NCBI GenBank assembly: GCA_028690155.1
Contig: JAQVBU010000007.1
Coordinates: 60,031 to 124,030, forward strand
Source of the DNA: Alphaproteobacteria bacterium
GTDB taxonomy: Bacteria; Pseudomonadota; Alphaproteobacteria; UBA9219
Reading direction: 5' to 3'
DNA length: 64,000 nucleotides
In this document: in pieces, positions 23,949 through 32,313 of the stretch
How the letters are laid out: every line of letters starts with the position of its first letter
Position numbering within the stretch: position 1 is the first letter of the stretch
The notes under the pieces: generated by a model
Told to the model about the DNA's origin: nothing
What the model saw: the letters and a program-made list of their open reading frames with translations, nothing else
Database searches by the model: none
Position numbers and translations under genes: made by a program

Positions 23949-24689
23949 ATGTCCTCCGTTGGCCCCATACTTTTATCGGATCAGATGGCCATGCAGCGCG
24001 CTGTTGACGTGGTGGCAAACAACATTGCCAACAGCAGTACGATGGGGTTCAAGCGGCAAGGGGTGTTGTTTGAGACTTACATCAGCCGTCAGACGCCGAG
24101 CCAAAGTACGGCTTATGTCTATGATAGAGAGACGTATCGCGACTTGACTCCGGGGACGATTTCATCGACGGGCAACCCCCTTGATTTGGCTATACAGGGA
24201 ACGGGATATTTTCAGATTCAGACTCCCAAGGGTGTGCAATATACCCGTGACGGGACGTTCCATACCGATAATCAAGGACAAATCGTGACCTCCTCAGGCC
24301 TTCCGGTTTTGGATGAGGGCGGACAGGCGATGACGGTGCCTGAAGATGCCACGGATATCGTTATTTCGCGCGACGGTTTTGTGACCGTGCAAAGCGGAAC
24401 GGGCACATCGAGGGCCGAGCTTGGAAAGCTTGGCCTTGTGACCTTCGGCAACGAAGTGGCCCTGTCTCCGACGGAGGGCAATCTTCTTGCGACGTCCCAG
24501 ACGGCGACTCCGGTTGAGGATGCTGTCGTCATTCAAGGCGCGATCGAAGATTCAAATGTTAATCCCATCGTGGAAATCACCAATCTTATCCAGATTCAAC
24601 GTGCGTATGAACGCGCGGCGAATTTGGTCAGTCAGGACGATTCTCGAATCAGCAACGCGATCGACGTTCTGTCGAAAACAACGATTTAG
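23949..24689 (+). CDS. flgF: Flagellar basal-body rod protein FlgF
   Basis: FlgF (246 aa) is part of the proximal rod. It has the N-terminal rod signature (MQRAVDVVANNIANSSTMGFKRQ), a central PLDLAIQGTGYFQIQTPKG block, and the C-terminal coiled end (NLIQIQRAYERAANLVSQ). The start at 23949 gives the family's usual N-terminus and lies downstream of the sigma-54 promoter; no good ribosome binding site is visible, so 23922 remains possible. flgG follows after 18 bases. Confidence 0.93.
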   Translation: MSSVGPILLSDQMAMQRAVDVVANNIANSSTMGFKRQGVLFETYISRQTPSQSTAYVYDRETYRDLTPGTISSTGNPLDLAIQGTGYFQIQTPKGVQYTRDGTFHTDNQGQIVTSSGLPVLDEGGQAMTVPEDATDIVISRDGFVTVQSGTGTSRAELGKLGLVTFGNEVALSPTEGNLLATSQTATPVEDAVVIQGAIEDSNVNPIVEITNLIQIQRAYERAANLVSQDDSRISNAIDVLSKTTI

Positions 24690-24707
24690 TTCAGGAAGGG
24701 GCTAGAG

Positions 24708-25496
24708 ATGAGAGCTTTAAGCATTGCCGCGACAGGAATGAGCGCTCAACAGATGAACGTCGAGGTTATCGCGAACAACATTTCAAACTCGTCAACCACT
24801 GGCTTTAAAGCATCGCGGGTCGAGTTTCAGGATCTTTTGTATCAGAACATCCGCACCGTCGGTGCGGATTCGTCGGATAACGGAACCGTCGTTCCTTCCG
24901 GTCTTCAAGTCGGCTTGGGTGTGATGCCGGCGGCCACGTATCGCATCAACACGCAAGGCAACTTATCGGTAACGAACAATTCGTTGGATTTGGCCATCAG
25001 CGGTCGAGGCTATTTCCAAGTTGAGCTTCCTGACGGCACGACGGCCTATACGCGCTCGGGGTCGTTTCAGTTGAACGATAGCGGCGAAATCGTAACCGTT
25101 GACGGTTATACGGTCCTGCCGAGCATTACCGTTCCCGCGACGGCGACCGATCTTACCATTAACTCCAGCGGACAGGTCATCGCCACAATCGCCGGGCAGA
25201 CCGAGCAGCAGACCCTCGGCCAACTTACGTTGGCCAGCTTCATCAATCCCGTCGGCCTTGAAGCGGCAGGCAATAACATTTTGAAGGAAACGGATGCTTC
25301 GGGCTCGCCGACGACGGCGACTCCCGGAACGTCGGGTATAGGCACGATTGTTCAGAAGTCTTTAGAAGGGTCGAACGTCGATATTGTGACGGAAATCACG
25401 ACCCTTATTACGGCCCAGCGTGCGTATGAAATGAATTCCAAGGTTATCAATACGGCGGATCAGATGTTGTCGACGACCAACCAGATGAAGTCGTAA
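24708..25496 (+). CDS. flgG: Flagellar basal-body rod protein FlgG
   Basis: FlgG (262 aa) forms the distal rod. It begins MRALSIAATGMSAQQMNVEVIANNISNSSTTGFK, as is usual for the family, and ends with the ITTLITAQRAYEMNSKVINTADQML helix. The full length and the AGGAAGGGGC ribosome binding site are clear. It belongs to the flgF-flgG-flgA-flgH order common in alphaproteobacteria. Confidence 0.97.
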   Translation: MRALSIAATGMSAQQMNVEVIANNISNSSTTGFKASRVEFQDLLYQNIRTVGADSSDNGTVVPSGLQVGLGVMPAATYRINTQGNLSVTNNSLDLAISGRGYFQVELPDGTTAYTRSGSFQLNDSGEIVTVDGYTVLPSITVPATATDLTINSSGQVIATIAGQTEQQTLGQLTLASFINPVGLEAAGNNILKETDASGSPTTATPGTSGIGTIVQKSLEGSNVDIVTEITTLITAQRAYEMNSKVINTADQMLSTTNQMKS

Positions 25497-25509
25497 CCAT
25501 GAGGACGGC

Positions 25510-26490
25510 ATGAGAAAAAGAGCGCGTATTCTTTTGATGGCATGGCTGGCTTTTTCGTGGAGCGTAGGCTCCTCGACGCCGTGCGAGGCGGGGACATCTG
25601 TGACTTTGGTAGGGCCTTACGTCGATGTGTCGGGGGATACCGTTCGACTGAGTGATCTTTTTTCCGGCCTCCCGTCTGCGGCCGATCGCGACATTGCCCA
25701 AGCGCCGCCCGCGTGTGAGCCGGCTCTTTACGACAGCGCGGTTTTGGATACCCTTGCGCAGGCCTATCGGTTGGACTGGTCGTCTTCCCGCGAGGGTGTC
25801 GCGCATGTGACGGTGGCGTCGGCCTGTTCGCACATTACGAGCGCCATGATTCGGCAGGCCGTTCGAGCGAGGCTTCAAAACGAGGGTGCCCTCAAAAAGG
25901 TTACGTTCGATGTTGCCTTTGATCGTCGCGATCCTTCGTTGGATGTCGCCGTTGACGGAACGCCGTCTTTTTCGCTGGATAAATTTTTCTACGATCCCAC
26001 CACGCGGGCGTTCCGTGCGGTTCTTGAAGCCGAAACGCCAAGGGGTCGAAAAACGCTGGCTCTTAGTGGAAAAACTTTAGTCCGGTATCGTGCGCCGATC
26101 CTTTCAAAAAGGATCGAAGCGCACGCTATTATCCGGTCGAGCGATCTTGATTGGATCGAGGTTCCCGAGGAAAGAGTCACAGCCGATATCGTAACCGAAG
26201 CGGATCAGTTGGTCGGTCGCGAGGTCAAGCGCAATCTTCCTGAAGGCGAGCTTGTAAGCGCGCGGGATATTATGCCTCAACGTTTGGTGCCGCGTGGCTC
26301 TCTTGTGACATTGAAAATTGAAACGCCCTACATTTTGATGACGACGCAAGGAAAGGCCCAAGAAGATGGGGCTGAAGGCGATGTCATCCGGGTGATCAAC
26401 ACGCAAAGCAATCGGGTTATTGAAGGCGTCGTCGTTGCGCCCGGCGTTGTCGAGGTTCGTGTCGCGCGGAAAGTGGCTTTGGCAAGGTAG
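25510..26490 (+). CDS. flgA: P-ring assembly chaperone FlgA
   Basis: FlgA (326 aa) is a periplasmic chaperone for the flagellar P ring. A signal peptide (ILLMAWLAFSWSVGSSTPCEA) is followed by a long N-terminal part and a SAF domain. Its characteristic strings are ILSKRIEAHAIIRSSDLDWIEV and GREVKRNLPEGELVSARDIMPQ. It lies between flgG and flgH. flgI, which encodes the P-ring subunit itself, does not follow in this window. Confidence 0.92.
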   Translation: MRKRARILLMAWLAFSWSVGSSTPCEAGTSVTLVGPYVDVSGDTVRLSDLFSGLPSAADRDIAQAPPACEPALYDSAVLDTLAQAYRLDWSSSREGVAHVTVASACSHITSAMIRQAVRARLQNEGALKKVTFDVAFDRRDPSLDVAVDGTPSFSLDKFFYDPTTRAFRAVLEAETPRGRKTLALSGKTLVRYRAPILSKRIEAHAIIRSSDLDWIEVPEERVTADIVTEADQLVGREVKRNLPEGELVSARDIMPQRLVPRGSLVTLKIETPYILMTTQGKAQEDGAEGDVIRVINTQSNRVIEGVVVAPGVVEVRVARKVALAR

Positions 26491-26497
26491 GATCGTT

Positions 26498-27250
26498 ATG
26501 CTTAGATCTCGTTATCCATCGGTACTTTTAGCAGTCGCAGCCTTGTTGTGCCTGCCAGGGTGCAATGCGTTTGACAGGATTTCGTCCATCGGCGATCAGC
26601 CTAAGCTTGCATCAATCGAGAATCCTACGGCCCGCAACGGCTATAGGCCTGTAACTATGCCGATGCCTTTGCCGTCGCTGCAGGATCGTCAGCCGAATTC
26701 TCTTTGGGAAACGGGGGGACGGGCTTTCTTCCGCGATCAGAGGGCGGCTCGTGTCGGCGACATCTTGACGGTCATTGTCGAGATCGACGATAAGGCTCAA
26801 ATTTCGAATGAAACCAAGCGGTCGCGGTCGAATTCCAATACCGCCAATTTAACGAGCTTTCTCGGATTCGAGACTAAGTTGAGCAAGGTGTTGCCGACCT
26901 CGGTCGATCCGGCAAGCCTTATCGATTCGGGAAGCGATACAAGCAATGATGGAAAAGGATCCATCGGGCGCTCAGAAAAAGTTGATTTACGCATTGCTGC
27001 CACAATTATTCAGATCCTTCCCAATGGAAATATGGTTCTCGAAGGCAAACAACAGGTCAACGTCAACTATGACATGCGCGAATTGACGGTGAACGGGATC
27101 ATTCGCCCACAGGATATTTCCGCCGATAACACGATTACCTACGATCAAATCGCTGAAGCGCGGATTAACTACGGCGGACAAGGACTTATTGCCGATGTTC
27201 AACAGCCTCGCTACGGCGATCAGCTTTACGATATTCTCATGCCTTTCTAG
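26498..27250 (+). CDS. flgH: Flagellar L-ring protein FlgH
   Basis: FlgH (250 aa) is the lipoprotein that builds the outer-membrane L ring. A lipoprotein signal ends in the lipobox LPGC. The conserved core includes SLWETGGRAFFRDQRAARVGDI and the C-terminal GIIRPQDISADNTITYDQIAEARI followed by GGQGLIADVQQPRYG. The start at 26498 gives the lipoprotein signal; the longer reading overlaps flgA. It is the last gene of this flagellar group. Confidence 0.95.
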   Translation: MLRSRYPSVLLAVAALLCLPGCNAFDRISSIGDQPKLASIENPTARNGYRPVTMPMPLPSLQDRQPNSLWETGGRAFFRDQRAARVGDILTVIVEIDDKAQISNETKRSRSNSNTANLTSFLGFETKLSKVLPTSVDPASLIDSGSDTSNDGKGSIGRSEKVDLRIAATIIQILPNGNMVLEGKQQVNVNYDMRELTVNGIIRPQDISADNTITYDQIAEARINYGGQGLIADVQQPRYGDQLYDILMPF

Positions 27251-27273
27251 CCTTCGTCGAAGGAGGGGATCGT

Positions 27274-27341
27274 TGGCCGGATTAAAGAAGAAGGTGTTCC
27301 CTGGAGGGTCAGAGAGTCTTTGCTATGAGGTTTTTTCCGGC
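27274..27341 (+). terminator. Possible terminator after flgH
   Basis: GGCCGGA near 27274 can pair with TCCGGCC near 27330, and the latter is followed by TTTTT. The loop is long (~45 bases), so the hairpin is weaker than the other terminators here. Confidence 0.35.
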
Positions 27342-27420
27342 CTTTTTATGAAAAAATTAACACCATAAGCCGTAGGATAAAGCCCATGTGTTTGTTAACG
27401 AAAAGAAGAGTCTAGGTCTG

Positions 27421-29058
27421 ATGTTCGAACCACTCGATCTTGCCGATGTGCTGGCGGCGGCTGGCGATGTTGCCTATGATTGGGATCTGAGTAACGATAC
27501 GCTCGTCTGGTTTGGGTCATGGCAAACACTTTTCCCCGAAAAGCCTCCCCAGGATTCCCAAGCTCTTTACCACGTCTTGCACCCGGACGACCGACACATT
27601 TTTTTCAGCGGTGAGACGAATGTCCTCAATCGGCAGTTTCGTATTAATCACCCCTCGAACGGCATTTTATGGATCCACGAACGTGGACAAGGGAAGAGCG
27701 ACACCGACAAACGTGCAATACGTCAGTACGGCGTATGGCGCATCATTGATCGTCCCGCGCATGGGGTTTCTTTTTCGGAGGAGCCGTATCGGGATCTCCT
27801 GACCGGATGCTTCAAGCGCCATGCGATGCAGTCGCATTTGGCGCGGGCCATTGAAAACGCCAAGCTTACGCGCCGCGTTGCGGCTTACCTTGTCGTCGAT
27901 ATCGACAAGATGTCCTTTGTGAACGAGGCTATCGGCACCGAAGCCGGCGATGCCGTTCTTTTAGGCGTATCCAAACGCTTGTCTCAGATCATTCCTTCTC
28001 GAGCTCTTTTGGGCCGCGTTGGTGGGGATACGTTCGGTGTTTTGCTTCCCGAACCCTTGGGTAACGATCTGCAAGCGTTAGCCGAGCACGTCATCGACGA
28101 TTTCCGCAACGCGCCTTTGATTGTGTCCAACGCGCCGTTGCATATCACCGTTTCGGTGGGGGGCGTTCGGTTGCCGACAGTGGCAAAAAGCGGCAATGAA
28201 GCTATGATTTTCGCCGAGCAGGCGTTGCACATGGCGCGGCAGCGCGGGTTGAACAGTTTCATCGAGTATGTCGACAGTCCCGAACGTGTTCAGGAAAACC
28301 GTCAGCTTTTGGAACTGCGAGAACGCATTAAACACGCCTTTAAAGCGGATGGTTTTCGTTTGGCCTATCAACCTATTGTGGCGGCGACAACGGGTCTCCC
28401 TATTTTCTACGAGGCCTTAGTTCGTATGTTTGGAGACGATAAGAAACCAATCCCGGCCTTTTTGTTCGTTCCGATGATTGAGCAAATGGGCTTGGCCAGC
28501 GAATTGGATCGACTCGTCTTTTCATTGGTGTTGCGCGACCTCGCAGAAAACCCGTCACTTCGCGTAGCGGTCAACGTTTCGGGCTTTACCGCATCTCAGT
28601 CCGAATGGACGGATTATATCCGCGAACTTCTTGCATCCCATTCTAGCCTTGCCGAGCGGATGGTGGTTGAGATCACGGAAACGGCCGTTCTTGTCGACGT
28701 TGGCGAAACGAAGCGTTTTGTGAGCATGCTTAAGGAGTTTGGGGCAAGCGTTGCGTTGGATGACTTTGGCGCGGGATCGACATCCATTCGTTATTTGCGC
28801 GAGTTGGGTTTGTCGATCATGAAGATCGACAAAGATCTTTTGAAGGACGTTCTGACCAACGGCGAACAGCAGCACCTTGTTTCCGTTTTGATCGAACTTG
28901 CCCGCGGCCTCGGCATCAAGACCGTCGCCGAAGGCGTCGAGACCAGCGAAGTCGCCGCGTGGCTTCGCGGCACGAAAATCGACTATATGCAGGGCTATTT
29001 CTTTGGCCGCCCCGCTCTCGAACGCCCCGCTGGCGGCGCCGTCACCGAAGATGCTTGA
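27421..29058 (+). CDS. PAS-GGDEF-EAL protein, probable c-di-GMP phosphodiesterase
   Basis: The protein (545 aa from this start) controls the second messenger c-di-GMP. It has an N-terminal PAS-like domain (VAYDWDLSNDTLVWFGSWQTLF). A GGDEF domain at ~120-280 has the active site altered to GGDTF. A complete EAL domain at ~300-540 has YEALVRM, AVNVSG, EITET, LDDFGAGSTS and VAEGVET. It is thus likely a phosphodiesterase with a non-catalytic cyclase domain. It follows flgH, which fits control of motility. The start could also be a GTG at 27388. A partial, diverged copy of its 3' part lies at 31362-31440. Confidence 0.9.
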   Translation: MFEPLDLADVLAAAGDVAYDWDLSNDTLVWFGSWQTLFPEKPPQDSQALYHVLHPDDRHIFFSGETNVLNRQFRINHPSNGILWIHERGQGKSDTDKRAIRQYGVWRIIDRPAHGVSFSEEPYRDLLTGCFKRHAMQSHLARAIENAKLTRRVAAYLVVDIDKMSFVNEAIGTEAGDAVLLGVSKRLSQIIPSRALLGRVGGDTFGVLLPEPLGNDLQALAEHVIDDFRNAPLIVSNAPLHITVSVGGVRLPTVAKSGNEAMIFAEQALHMARQRGLNSFIEYVDSPERVQENRQLLELRERIKHAFKADGFRLAYQPIVAATTGLPIFYEALVRMFGDDKKPIPAFLFVPMIEQMGLASELDRLVFSLVLRDLAENPSLRVAVNVSGFTASQSEWTDYIRELLASHSSLAERMVVEITETAVLVDVGETKRFVSMLKEFGASVALDDFGAGSTSIRYLRELGLSIMKIDKDLLKDVLTNGEQQHLVSVLIELARGLGIKTVAEGVETSEVAAWLRGTKIDYMQGYFFGRPALERPAGGAVTEDA

Positions 29059-29110
29059 GAGATTCTATGGGATGTTTTCGGGCGGGGGTTCTTTGTGCCG
29101 CCAACGGAAG

Positions 29111-29181
29111 CGTTGACCCTCTTTTCAGAAATTCCATGGGCCTCTGAAGAGCGAACGACAGGGAATCTCCGAGAGAAAAAC
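29111..29181. repeat. Direct repeat, left copy, flanking accessory island
   Basis: These 71 bases, starting CGTTGACCCTCTTTTCAG and ending GAGAGAAAAAC, recur at 31441-31510 with a single-base length difference and otherwise near identity. Both copies are in the same orientation and follow EAL-domain coding sequence. They bracket the two unknown genes at 29404 and 30254. Confidence 0.85.
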
Positions 29182-29350
29182 ACAAAAGGCCCCAGAGCTT
29201 AGATTACAGTACCGGATAGACCATCGGATTTATCTTAACGCTCTGTTTTGATGGGGTTAATGACGCGTTTTTTTGGGGGGTATTCAGAACAGAGGGGCCC
29301 TCTGATATGAAAATATTTTTTAAGAGAAATAATGCGGATTATTTGTTAGC

Positions 29351-29378
29351 TTGATCATCATTGCGTAAATTCTATTTT
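29351..29378 (+). promoter_or_regulatory. Possible sigma-70 promoter of the island membrane-protein gene
   Basis: TTGATC and TATTTT are separated by 16 bases, and the gene starts 26 bases after the putative -10 box. This is a moderate match in AT-rich DNA. Confidence 0.35.
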
Positions 29379-29403
29379 AAAAAAAGTATAAGAAGAAAAG
29401 GCT

Positions 29404-29913
29404 ATGATGAATCTTTCACCAAAAAAAGAAAAACTCAAAAAATTTAAAGCTGCGGCCGGAAGCGCTTGTTCAAAGGTTAAACATAAGGCGGTTACGGTTG
29501 GAGCTTTTTCTTTACCAACGCTTATGGGCCTATGTGTTGCCGGGAGCCTTAATAGTTCGGTGCCGGGCGACTTTTGCCCTACCGTTGTCGTCGTCAGCGG
29601 TGTGTGTGGGGTCTTAATAGGCGGTTTTATGGAAAGAAGAGAAGGTGAAGGGGATCCCATACTCTTGGGGGGCGCCAATGCGGTTATCGGAGGAATAGTT
29701 AGCTTGGTGCTTGTGGGAATGATAGGAGATCCTGCTGCCAGCGCGGCGTGTGCGAAAGACGCTTATACGGTTGTTGGCAATGCAGTAAATATCTCCGCGT
29801 CTCATGTGTTGGCGCCTGTCGCCGGTCTTGCCATTATGGGGGACAAGCATCCTGTGCGCGAAGCGCGGTCGCGGATCAGAGGCCTCGCCAAAGAGATTTT
29901 GAAACTTGCCTAA
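29404..29913 (+). CDS. Small membrane protein of unknown function
   Basis: No family is recognised for this 169-aa protein. It has a basic N-terminus (SPKKEKLKKFKAAAG) and about three glycine- and valine-rich hydrophobic stretches (residues ~38-50, ~60-75 and ~90-110). These are followed by a further alanine-rich helix and a basic tail. The composition suggests a small membrane protein. The gene lies inside the region bounded by direct repeats, with AT-rich flanks unlike the neighbouring flagellar genes. Confidence 0.6.
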   Translation: MMNLSPKKEKLKKFKAAAGSACSKVKHKAVTVGAFSLPTLMGLCVAGSLNSSVPGDFCPTVVVVSGVCGVLIGGFMERREGEGDPILLGGANAVIGGIVSLVLVGMIGDPAASAACAKDAYTVVGNAVNISASHVLAPVAGLAIMGDKHPVREARSRIRGLAKEILKLA

Positions 29914-30253
29914 AAAGGGGCGCAGCAGCTTTCACTCACGGCGTTCGCGAAGGCGGGTGGGTGAATCTGGGCACTGGAAGGCCCCACTAACAGTAAGCCA
30001 ATAGCCAAAGAAACATGATCATGGCGACAGGGGCATTGAGAATAGTTTATGTCAGGGGATCGTTAACTATATAGCGCGATGAGACGTTCCGCGAAAACTA
30101 TAGATATCAACATATTGATTATGCAGTTTTTCCCCGTTTCAAGATCGGAGGGTTAATCCGGTCGCAATTGTTTTTAACCTTTTTATATTGGCAATACATG
30201 TGTTAGTTACGGCTTATTGGCAAACCGATATTCAATTTGTTTTGGAGGATGTT
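29914..30253. other. Gene-free AT-rich stretch in the island
   Basis: No open frame, RNA gene or clear repeat is visible. The region is AT-rich toward its right end, with TTGTTTTTAACC and TTTATATTGGC strings that could form a promoter for the next gene, but no spacing is convincing. Confidence 0.4.
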
Positions 30254-31225
30254 ATGGATAGTGAAACAAACCTCATACTCTCTCATTGGCGCGTGCACGA
30301 TGATCGTGAATTCTGGAGAGAGCATTCATGCGGAAAAAAAGATTGGTTGTGGCCTTATGATGCCTTGGCCACAGCCGAGCTTGCGCACGATCTTCAAGAA
30401 AAATATTCAACTTCGGATGTGTATTCTTTGGGTTATGGAATCACATGGCCGGTGAAGGCGTTGGAGATCGAGCGGGCTACTCTATACAACTCATCTGAAA
30501 AAACGGGGTTCATTCCCTTCGAAGGCACGTTATTCAACCGGTCGAAAAGAGACGGCGGCACTTTTGTTTATTCGCCGCTTCCCAATATAGACCTTAATGA
30601 AAGCAAAAGAAAATATACGGAATTTCTGGAAAAATTCGGCCTTTCTTCCGACACCATTATTGACCGTTTTGAAAAAGATAAAGTTTCCACGACGATCGTG
30701 AATTTATCCAAAGGTGGGGAAGAGGCGGCATCTTTTCTTTTTATACTTCTTTCCGCAGCGCGAGAAAACGGGAATGAAGATCGTTTGCGCAAAGCCCTTA
30801 ATGTTCACTTGATTACGTCTCGGTTTGCAACGCTTGAAACGATTTTTCCGTCGGCGCTTAAAATTGACGGTTTTGATCCGGTCCCCTGCTGCTGCGAAGA
30901 ACGGAAGTATAGCTATCTTTATGTGCTTTGGAATAATGGCTTTAGCGCCGACCTCGTTCCCGACTATCCACCAGCCGCATGGGGAAAAATGCCGGGTTCG
31001 GCCAGGGGCGAAAAGAAAATTTTGGATTATACGGAGAAAAAATTAAGAGAAGCCGTCCTGATCGTCAATTGTGCTCCTGAACGCGCAGATGAATGGGTGC
31101 AAGCAGGAGAAAAAAGCGGCCCGATCATCGATGAAATTTGCGTTGATGCCCGCATACCGCCTACGCGCGAACAAACGACGCAAAAGAATAAAACGATCAA
31201 AGGCACAAAAGAATTGCATTCGTAA
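30254..31225 (+). CDS. Unknown soluble protein in the island
   Basis: This 323-aa protein has no recognised family. It has no signal peptide or membrane segment, is rich in charged and aromatic residues, and contains a CCCEERKYSYLYVLWNNGFS segment near the middle with three cysteines in a row. The start at 30254 is chosen because GGAGG lies 6 bases before the ATG. Codon use is more AT-rich than in the flanking housekeeping genes, in keeping with acquired DNA. Confidence 0.6.
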   Translation: MDSETNLILSHWRVHDDREFWREHSCGKKDWLWPYDALATAELAHDLQEKYSTSDVYSLGYGITWPVKALEIERATLYNSSEKTGFIPFEGTLFNRSKRDGGTFVYSPLPNIDLNESKRKYTEFLEKFGLSSDTIIDRFEKDKVSTTIVNLSKGGEEAASFLFILLSAARENGNEDRLRKALNVHLITSRFATLETIFPSALKIDGFDPVPCCCEERKYSYLYVLWNNGFSADLVPDYPPAAWGKMPGSARGEKKILDYTEKKLREAVLIVNCAPERADEWVQAGEKSGPIIDEICVDARIPPTREQTTQKNKTIKGTKELHS

Positions 31226-31361
31226 CCATTGCGAATAAATCTGGTTTGCGGATATCGAAATAGTCAAATATTTGACGGTACCCCGCTTGAGCTTTAGGTC
31301 CTGCCCCTTGGCGCGCAAGACGTTGGTGACATCGAAGGTGGTGGTGCTACCAAAGCCTCAA

Positions 31362-31440
31362 CTTGCGCGAGTTGGGTTTGTCGATCATGAAGATCGACAA
31401 GGAACTTTTGAAGGATATCCTGATCAACCGCGAACAGGAG
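31362..31440 (+). pseudogene. Fragment of a second EAL-domain gene
   Basis: These ~79 bases match 28798-28874 of the PAS-GGDEF-EAL gene with scattered substitutions (both read RELGLSIMKIDK, then diverge mildly). The fragment then passes directly into the right-hand direct repeat. It is a remnant of a paralogous gene or of a duplication that was later deleted through. Confidence 0.75.
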
Positions 31441-31510
31441 CGTTGACCTCTTTTCAGAAATTCCATGGGCCTCTGAAGAGCGAACGACAGGGAATCTCCG
31501 AGAGAAAAAC
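31441..31510. repeat. Direct repeat, right copy, flanking accessory island
   Basis: This is the second copy of the 29111-29181 repeat in the same orientation. It ends 24 bases from the 3' end of the tRNA-Val gene. Confidence 0.85.
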
Positions 31511-31534
31511 GAATGCCTGCACGGGCTTGCGTGC

Positions 31535-31609
31535 TGGTGGGCGGTGAGGGGTTCGAACCCCCGGCCTCCTCGGTGTAAACGAGATGCTCTTCCGCTGAGC
31601 TAACCGCCC
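31535..31609 (-). tRNA. tRNA-Val (anticodon TAC)
   Basis: A full cloverleaf can be read on the minus strand. The acceptor stem is GGGCGGT paired with ACCGCCC, the D-arm starts GCTCAGCGG, and the anticodon loop TTTACAC gives TAC. The T-arm is GGGGGTTCGAACCCC-like. The 3' CCA is encoded (TGG at 31535-31537 on the plus strand). Its 3' end faces the accessory island. Confidence 0.95.
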
Positions 31610-31737
31610 TGAAGTTGTTTTCGATTAGCAGAAATACGACAGAAGGACGATCTTTTTTTCAAGAATTTCAGAATAGTCTGTCCTTTAAGTGGCCGATGCG
31701 ATAATCAAAGGGTCTTTAACCCTTTGGGGCCGGTTGT

Positions 31738-32313
31738 ATGATTCGCAAAATTTATGACTGGGTGTTGCGTAACGCCGAAAAGCCTTATGCGGCGTGGATT
31801 CTTTTCGCGACGGCTGTGGCCGAGGCATCCTTTTTCCCCTTGCCCCCGGATATCCTTCTTTTGCCCATGATCGTGGCCCAGCGCGAGCGGGCGTGGCGTC
31901 TTGCGGCGATTTGTACGGCCGGATCGGTTTTGGGCGGTATCTTGGGGTACGCGATTGGCGCGTTTGCCATGGCGACGGTGGGCCAATGGATCGTGGATAC
32001 CTATCACCTTGAGCGGGCGTTTCAGACTTTTCACGATGGGTTCAACGAATGGGGCGTATGGATTATTCTGATCAAAGGGCTGACGCCTATCCCGTTCAAG
32101 TTGGTTACCATTGCAAGCGGCGTTGCTCAGTTGAATATGGCCGTCTTTGTCTTGGCGGCCTTGGCAACGCGCGGCGCCCGTTTCTTCCTTCTGGCTGCGT
32201 TGGTTTACAAGTTCGGCGAGCCGATCCGACTCTTTATTGAAAAGTACCTGACGTGGATTGCGTTTGGCGTTCTTCTTGCGATCATTGCCGGGTTTTGGAT
32301 CGTTCTAGGCTAA
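31738..32313 (+). CDS. YqaA/DedA-type membrane protein
   Basis: This 191-aa protein has about five transmembrane helices. It carries the SNARE-associated (DedA-like) pattern, with AEASFFPLPPDILLLPMIVA near the N-terminus and IKGLTPIPFKLVTIASGVAQL in the middle. The proline-rich re-entrant loop and a later arginine are typical of undecaprenyl-phosphate flippases of this superfamily. Substrate and role here are inferred only. Its stop overlaps that of the convergent dipeptidase gene by four bases. Confidence 0.88.
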   Translation: MIRKIYDWVLRNAEKPYAAWILFATAVAEASFFPLPPDILLLPMIVAQRERAWRLAAICTAGSVLGGILGYAIGAFAMATVGQWIVDTYHLERAFQTFHDGFNEWGVWIILIKGLTPIPFKLVTIASGVAQLNMAVFVLAALATRGARFFLLAALVYKFGEPIRLFIEKYLTWIAFGVLLAIIAGFWIVLG

